Shown: positions 59,064 to 64,000 of the stretch, in pieces
How positions within the stretch are numbered: the stretch's first letter is position 1
How the letters are laid out: each line of letters begins with the position of its first letter
Source of the DNA: JBMOLL01 sp049325415
GTDB lineage: Bacteria; Bacteroidota; Bacteroidia; Bacteroidales; GCA-2748055
NCBI GenBank assembly: GCA_049325415.1
Contig: JBMOLL010000061.1
Span: forward strand, 1-64,000
Direction of reading: 5' to 3'
DNA length: 64,000 nucleotides
Notes under the pieces: model-generated
What the model was told of the DNA's origin: nothing
The model's database searches: none
Seen by the model: only the letters and a program-made list of their open reading frames with translations
Program-made: the position numbers and the translations under genes

Positions 59064-61697
59064 ATGCGTAGAGTCATTTTATTGTTTGCATTAGTGGTTT
59101 TTTCATGTAAGGTCTCAGGTGCTGCAGATTCGCTGTATGCCAGAAGGACTTATGCCCCGGTCAGGATCAGTGAAACCCCTCCCGTGATCGACGGGATCCT
59201 GGATGACCAGGTCTGGAATGAAGGCGAATGGGCAGGAGGATTTGTTCAGCACGAACCCTACGATGGCAGGAAACCATCCCAGGAGACCGATTTCAAGATC
59301 CTTTTCGATAAAAATTTCATTTATGTTGCAGTCAGAGCCTGGGACACGGCTCCCGACAGCATCGTCAGGAGACTTACAAGGCGGGATGAAATCGACGGGG
59401 ATATTGTAGCCGTTCAGTTCGACAGTTATCACGACCTTCGGACCGGATTCACCTTTTTCGTAGGTGTGGGCGGCACAAGAGGAGATATGATCATGTCGAA
59501 CGACGGGCAGAATGAAGATGAGACCTGGGACCCGGTATGGTGGGTCAAAACCTCAACTGACAACAAGGGCTGGTTCGCTGAAATCAAGATCCCTTTCAGT
59601 CAGCTTCGCTTCGACAAAAACGGGGATGACACCTGGGGCCTCCAGATAGCACGGGTGATCTACAGGAAAGATGAGACCTCCCTCTGGCAACCGATCCGCA
59701 GGGATGCTCCCGGCTGGATCCACCTGCTGGGTTCAATGACGGGAATGAATGGCATCTCCCCGAAAAAACAGGCCGAAATTATACCCTATGCAGTTGGGGG
59801 ATACGAACATTATGAACCTGAAGAAGGCAATCCCTACGCTCCCGGAACAGGCTTCCTCGGAAATGCAGGACTTGATGCCAAGATCGGGCTGACCAACAAC
59901 CTCACGCTGGACCTTTCCATCAATCCCGACTTCGGCCAGGTGGAAGCCGATCCGTCGGAAGTGAACCTCTCGGCCTTTGAAACCTATTTCGAGGAAAAAA
60001 GGCCCTTCTTTATCGAAGGAAAAAACATTCTCAGTTATTCCATTATCGGCGATGGGGATATGGGAAGCGAATCCCTGTTTTATTCGCGACGGATTGGTAA
60101 ACGGCCCAATTATGAACCCGACCTGGCCGACAACGAATATATCGACCAGCCGGAGTTCACGCGTATTCTCGGGGCTGCAAAGATCACCGGGAAGACCAGT
60201 GGAGGTCTCTCCGTCGGAATACTGGAAAGCGTGACTGCCCCGGAATATGCCAGGATCAGCCTTGATGGCGAAGAAAGGACAATGGCCGTTGAACCGCTCA
60301 CCAACTACCTGGTCGGCCGTGTATCCAAAGACTTCAACAAGGGTAATACCATTCTTGGCGGGATGATAACCTCCACTAACCGGAAACTCACCGAAGACCA
60401 CCTGTTTTATCTCCCTGAAAATGCCCTTACCGGAGGGGTGGATTTTATTCAGTATTTCAACGAAAAGAAATACTATCTCAAGCTGACCACCAGCTTCAGC
60501 CATGTACAGGGTAGCGAGGAAGCCATAACGGAACTTCAGACAGCCAGTGCAAGATACTACCAGCGACCCGATGCCAGCTATGTACACCTGGATTCCTCAC
60601 GTACCGCACTTTCCGGCTATGGCGGAAATCTGCAGTTTTACAAAATCAGCGGAAAACTGAACTTCATGGCCTCGGTAGGCTGGAAATCGCCGGGTCTTGA
60701 GTTAAATGATGTCGGCTTCCTGCGCTATGCCGACGAGATCCTGCAGGTATGCTGGATCGGGTACCGGACGATCGAACCGTTTTCAATTTTCCGTACTGTG
60801 AATTTTAACCTCAGCCAGTGGCATGAAATGGATTTCGGAGGCAGGACGGGATTGGACGGCCTCAATTTCAGCACCCATGCCAACTTTAAAAATTACTGGG
60901 AGTTTGCCCTCGCCACTGAGGTAGAAGGCAATATGCGCTACAACAGTTACCTCTGGGGTGGACCATCCATGTACCTTCCTGGAGAATTCGGCCTGCTTGT
61001 GAACCTCGAAAGCGATTCGCGCAAAAAGCTCAGAGCCGACGCCGTTTACCACATCAGAAGGGGCATGGAAAAACAATTGAAGAGGAATATTTATGCCCTG
61101 GAACTGGAATACCGGCCCGGAAGTCTTCTTTCCCTGGGCCTGGAACCGGAATACAGCTCAAAATTTTCCGAACTGCAATTCATCGACATCATCGAAAACA
61201 ATGCGGGAAATCGTTATCTGTTCGGCTCGATCGACCAGAGAGTACTTTCCCTTTCCCTGCGGATCAACCTCACAATTACCCCTGAACTGACTGTCCAGTA
61301 CTGGGGCCAGCCGTTTATAGCCTCCGGGAATTTTACCGATTTCAAGGTGATCACGGATCCCAAAGCCGCAGCCTACACCGACAGGTTTCACGTTTTCGAT
61401 GCGACAGAAATCACTTATCTCCCTGAAGACGAGCTTTACCGTGTCACGGAAAGCGGAACGGCATACCCGGAATATACTTTCGATAATCCCGACTTCAGCT
61501 TCAAGGAATTCCTCTCAAACCTCGTTCTCCGTTGGGAATACCGTCCGGGCAGCGTGGTTTACCTGGTATGGTCGCAAAACCGCGAACAGTCTGATGTTTC
61601 TGACATTTTCTCTTTAATGGATAACGGCAGGGAACTGTGGGAGATCTATCCCCGGAATACCTTCATGGTGAAGTTTTCCTATCGCATAGGTAACTAA
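59064..61697 (+). CDS. DUF5916 protein with N-terminal CBM9-like domain
   Basis: An 877-residue exported protein with a signal peptide (residues 1-20). Residues 30-215 resemble a carbohydrate-binding family 9 fold: PPVIDGILDDQVWNEGEWAG, then LFDKNFIYVAVRAWD and GWFAEIKIPFSQLRF. The remaining 650 residues form a DUF5916-type barrel with IDFGQVEADPSEVNLSAFETYF-like features (seen here as NPDFGQVEADPSEVNLS), and the terminal strand ends in KFSYRIGN. Proteins of this type lie in the outer membrane of many Bacteroidota. No substrate is established. Confidence 0.85.
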   Translation: MRRVILLFALVVFSCKVSGAADSLYARRTYAPVRISETPPVIDGILDDQVWNEGEWAGGFVQHEPYDGRKPSQETDFKILFDKNFIYVAVRAWDTAPDSIVRRLTRRDEIDGDIVAVQFDSYHDLRTGFTFFVGVGGTRGDMIMSNDGQNEDETWDPVWWVKTSTDNKGWFAEIKIPFSQLRFDKNGDDTWGLQIARVIYRKDETSLWQPIRRDAPGWIHLLGSMTGMNGISPKKQAEIIPYAVGGYEHYEPEEGNPYAPGTGFLGNAGLDAKIGLTNNLTLDLSINPDFGQVEADPSEVNLSAFETYFEEKRPFFIEGKNILSYSIIGDGDMGSESLFYSRRIGKRPNYEPDLADNEYIDQPEFTRILGAAKITGKTSGGLSVGILESVTAPEYARISLDGEERTMAVEPLTNYLVGRVSKDFNKGNTILGGMITSTNRKLTEDHLFYLPENALTGGVDFIQYFNEKKYYLKLTTSFSHVQGSEEAITELQTASARYYQRPDASYVHLDSSRTALSGYGGNLQFYKISGKLNFMASVGWKSPGLELNDVGFLRYADEILQVCWIGYRTIEPFSIFRTVNFNLSQWHEMDFGGRTGLDGLNFSTHANFKNYWEFALATEVEGNMRYNSYLWGGPSMYLPGEFGLLVNLESDSRKKLRADAVYHIRRGMEKQLKRNIYALELEYRPGSLLSLGLEPEYSSKFSELQFIDIIENNAGNRYLFGSIDQRVLSLSLRINLTITPELTVQYWGQPFIASGNFTDFKVITDPKAAAYTDRFHVFDATEITYLPEDELYRVTESGTAYPEYTFDNPDFSFKEFLSNLVLRWEYRPGSVVYLVWSQNREQSDVSDIFSLMDNGRELWEIYPRNTFMVKFSYRIGN

Positions 61698-61826
61698 CGA
61701 TCTAGCAGGCTTCTTTTGCCCTGTTTGTTATAAAACTGGCTATCGCCTTAGATACTTAATACGCATCATCAGGACTCCCGCTCCTGATACTCATATTTCC
61801 TGCCCTTAAATATCAACTGTTCCTCA

Positions 61827-61856
61827 TAAAAAAAGCTGCCCCATCGGAGCAGCCTT
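61827..61856 (-). terminator. Intrinsic terminator of the minus-strand lipoprotein
   Basis: The arms GCTGCTCC (61853-61846) and GGGGCAGC (61842-61835), with one G-T pair and a 3-nt loop, run into T7 on the minus strand. It lies 22 bp after the lipoprotein stop. Confidence 0.8.
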
Positions 61857-61877
61857 TATAATTTGGAAAATCAGGGT

Positions 61878-62693
61878 TTATTCCGGATAATAATCCTGGA
61901 GCAATACATCCCAATAATGCCAGAGATCATCCTCATAAAATGCGGGATCAGAAACACGTCCGTTTTTATCGACGCGGTCCCACTCAATATTGATGGTATT
62001 AGTTGATCCGGTGATCACATATGAGGAATTATAGACCGTATCCGCAGGATCATAGCTATACCAGATTGAACTGCCGTTTTCGGCATTCTCGGGCCTGATA
62101 TTGGTGTACTTGATGTCGTAGGCGTCGGCCTCGAAATCCATGTTATACTCGGCAGTAAGCAGCGGAGAAGGATCATAGGGATTTTCATACAGGGTCCAGA
62201 GGGCATGGGTATGATCATACCTGATGGTGCCTTCAAACCAGAGTACTTCATCAAATCCCAGTAAACCGGCCGCAGAGATGTACATTTCCATGGTGAACTC
62301 GGCGTTACTGATCCTCGTTCCAACCAGTTTTGCCGAATAGGTGGTGCTACCCACGGTAAAATCATAGGTCCAGTTCCATACATTGTCGCCTATGTAAACC
62401 GGTTCTACATTTAATGCGGTAGCGTAGGCGGTCACCGGAATGGACATGGTAACCGTCGTAATCAGGTTCCATGCAAAGACATTGCCGGCTGCATGCAGCC
62501 AGTTTGTATAAGTGCCTTCGGTACTCTTCTGAGCTCCCTGGTTGCCTTCTTCAAAATCGGAAAAATCCATAAGCATGGAAGAAACCGGGGGAAGCTCAGG
62601 AGCCTCCTTCTCACCGCAGGAGCGAAGGACCGTGCCTGAGATCAGAACCAGGACTATTAATAAAGCCGTTGAATTAAAAAGAATCTTTTTCAT
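61878..62693 (-). CDS. Lipoprotein of unknown function
   Basis: A 271-residue lipoprotein with a long signal (residues 1-25, ending in LRSC). The mature protein begins with an acidic/Pro-rich linker (GEKEAPELPP), then a beta-rich domain of about 200 residues full of Tyr and Trp. It resembles hypothetical Bacteroidota lipoproteins that I cannot assign to a family. It has its own terminator, and its upstream region contains two inverted repeats. The endonuclease gene lies upstream in the same direction with a 132-bp gap. Confidence 0.75.
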   Translation of the reverse strand: MKKILFNSTALLIVLVLISGTVLRSCGEKEAPELPPVSSMLMDFSDFEEGNQGAQKSTEGTYTNWLHAAGNVFAWNLITTVTMSIPVTAYATALNVEPVYIGDNVWNWTYDFTVGSTTYSAKLVGTRISNAEFTMEMYISAAGLLGFDEVLWFEGTIRYDHTHALWTLYENPYDPSPLLTAEYNMDFEADAYDIKYTNIRPENAENGSSIWYSYDPADTVYNSSYVITGSTNTINIEWDRVDKNGRVSDPAFYEDDLWHYWDVLLQDYYPE

Positions 62694-62825
62694 ACTTTTT
62701 GGTTTTATATTTTGACTTTGAACATTTGTACGTTTTAAATGGAAAAACGTTGCATGCTTTTCAACTATTTTTCAAAAATGGTCAAATTTTGACCTGCTTA
62801 TCCGAACGGATTTTCTCCCTAAACC
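62694..62825 (-). promoter_or_regulatory. Upstream region of the lipoprotein with two inverted repeats
   Basis: A palindrome GGTCAAA-T-TTTGACC lies at 62780-62794, and a 7-bp inverted repeat ACGTTTT / AAAACGT at about 62732-62751. They lie between the endonuclease stop and the lipoprotein start. Either could be an operator; no promoter core was clear. Confidence 0.4.
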
Positions 62826-64000
62826 TTATCTGCTGATAATAACGGGGAGGACAGTCACGGCATTGCCTGTCACCACCCGAAGGAGGTAACATCCCGGAGC
62901 TACGTCGCTGCAATCGACTGTGCATGTTGAGGTTCCTGAATGTTCGAAACGGTCCGATACACAGACTCCGGAAAGACTGTACAGGCCAAAGCTTACCACT
63001 TTTCCATCACTCTCCGGCAGGGAAAGGGTGAAATTGTCACAGGCAGGGTTGGGATAAAGCGAGAGTTCCCTGCCGGCGCTAACCCCGAGTCCTGAAACAA
63101 AATATTCAAAGGGAAAGGCCAGCCCTTCTGCTGTGTTTCCTTCCTGGTCGGCCACTCCGTTTACTGTAAGGATATACTCCCCGTTAAGCATGCCGGTCAC
63201 TTCCAGTACAACCGATGAAAACATCAACTGGTTAAAACTTACGCCGCTAACACTGACACCGCCGCTGATGGCATAATTACTGCTCTGCAGGGCGCTTTCA
63301 CTGTCCAGGATCTCGCTGAACCACAGAACCAGGTGAGTGCCGTCTCTTACCTCCATGCTGTCGAGCACGGGAGCCAGGGTATCTTTGGGGATTGTTTGTC
63401 CGCCCCAGATCAGGCCTGCAAATTCCGGGTGATCGATAAAGGGGTTCCGGTTAGCCTGGATCGCATAGATGGCATTATTCCGGTCGAGTTCTTTCTGGCT
63501 GACCGGGTCGACGGTGTGCCATTCCAGCAGCAGATTCAGCGCCCAGGGAACAGGCTGGGAACCATCGACCATATCGCTTCCGGGCCATGAAGCATCCTCG
63601 CCAAGGTAGCGGGTGGCCATATAGAAATAGGTTCTGGCCAGGTCGCCCTTGTATTCGTCGATCGGTTCAAAGATGGTTCCGGAATATCCCGGGTAATCGC
63701 AGGGTCCCAGTTTGCTTCCGTTTGTGGAGGTCCAGGTCGGATGTGAGGTCTCGCCGAACGGATAATTGCTTCTTTTCCCGTTCACGTAACCGTCGGTCGG
63801 ATAAAGATGAAACAGATCGGAATACATCGGGTAAGCATCATTGAACCAGCTTTTGGGAAAAGAGTGTTCCCGGTTGTAGCAATCCCCCTCGGAAGAATAA
63901 TTCCCGCACTGATCGGAGATAAAAGTGTAATTATATACGGGCGAGCCGCCGGGTATATCCGAATAGATATCCCAGACATAGCCGCTGGTCTTTTTATCGG
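62826..64000 (-). CDS. T9SS-secreted endonuclease I (5' end outside the window)
   Basis: The frame is open from 62826 to the right edge without a stop, so this is a partial gene of at least 391 codons; the N-terminus is cut off. Just beyond the internal Met at 63827, reading upstream gives CYNREHSFPKSWF, the conserved endonuclease I motif, and inside the frame DLFHLYPTDGYVNGKRSN is its second motif. The nuclease domain is followed by an Ig-like domain (about 200 residues before the end) and a C-terminal type A sorting domain (LSLYPNPACDNFTLSLP, VAPGCYLLRV), which marks type IX secretion. It should degrade DNA and RNA outside the cell, likely for nutrients. Confidence 0.9.
   Translation of the reverse strand, partial: DKKTSGYVWDIYSDIPGGSPVYNYTFISDQCGNYSSEGDCYNREHSFPKSWFNDAYPMYSDLFHLYPTDGYVNGKRSNYPFGETSHPTWTSTNGSKLGPCDYPGYSGTIFEPIDEYKGDLARTYFYMATRYLGEDASWPGSDMVDGSQPVPWALNLLLEWHTVDPVSQKELDRNNAIYAIQANRNPFIDHPEFAGLIWGGQTIPKDTLAPVLDSMEVRDGTHLVLWFSEILDSESALQSSNYAISGGVSVSGVSFNQLMFSSVVLEVTGMLNGEYILTVNGVADQEGNTAEGLAFPFEYFVSGLGVSAGRELSLYPNPACDNFTLSLPESDGKVVSFGLYSLSGVCVSDRFEHSGTSTCTVDCSDVAPGCYLLRVVTGNAVTVLPVIISR

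Noticed and set aside
59733..60587. Antisense frame of 284 codons opposite the DUF5916 gene
   Set aside because: A shadow of a well-supported outer-membrane protein gene.
1..64000. CRISPR array, tRNA, rRNA, transposase or integrase
   Set aside because: No regular repeat-spacer array, tRNA-like cloverleaf, rRNA sequence or transposase motif was recognised.

Overview
The window is a gene-dense stretch of a Bacteroidota chromosome, most likely Bacteroidales or Marinilabiliales. The evidence is a SusC/RagA-style TonB receptor with a carboxypeptidase-like N-terminal domain, type IX secretion (T9SS) C-terminal sorting domains on two proteins, many short signal-peptide lipoproteins, families almost confined to this phylum (DUF4876, DUF6850, DUF4857, DUF5916), promoter cores of the TAnnTTTG type, and an almost complete lack of Shine-Dalgarno sequences. 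I found no rRNA, tRNA, CRISPR array, transposase or phage gene.

Layout. 1-2.9 kb: three unrecognised exported proteins and low-complexity intergenic DNA. 2.7-18.0 kb: the most striking unit, apparently one long transcription unit running from a structured leader to a strong terminator. It encodes a lipoprotein, an ECF sigma factor, a periplasmic Spy/CnrX-like protein, a zinc-finger anti-sigma factor, a NosR/NapH-like polyferredoxin with an HMA-like segment, a T9SS-exported beta-propeller, a TonB receptor, DUF4876 and DUF6850 surface proteins, an ABC ATPase with its permease, and a DUF4857 membrane protein. I read it as a self-regulated envelope metal or redox-cofactor system of unknown substrate. 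18.3-27.2 kb: accessory enzymes (flavodoxin, B12/radical SAM enzyme, PQQ-propeller lipoprotein, AraC regulator, YceI, DODA-type dioxygenase) and a small protein with gasdermin-like features at 20.3 kb. 27.5-31.9 kb: a DUF2231 / response regulator / histidine kinase operon, an exported rubrerythrin and TerC. Identical 11-bp-period operator triplets lie in front of the operon and of rubrerythrin, which defines a probable small regulon.

32-45 kb: two paralogous methyltransferases, a PAS histidine kinase with a cysteine cluster, upp, pgi, a DMT exporter, an Hsp20 gene with a sigma-54-like promoter and strong ribosome-binding site, a GAF protein, a PatB-type lyase, a thioesterase and a LytTR regulator. 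45-56 kb: housekeeping core with rsmA, mgtE, an orphan MacB-type permease, purH and the cell-shape operon mreB-mreC-mreD-mrdA-rodA. 56-64 kb: an AcpH-like phosphodiesterase, a homologue of archaeal cyclic 2,3-diphosphoglycerate synthetase, a cyclophilin lipoprotein, a DUF5916 outer-membrane protein, an unknown lipoprotein, and a T9SS-secreted endonuclease I cut by the right edge.

All functional statements come from reading motifs and context by eye; no database search or structure prediction was run.
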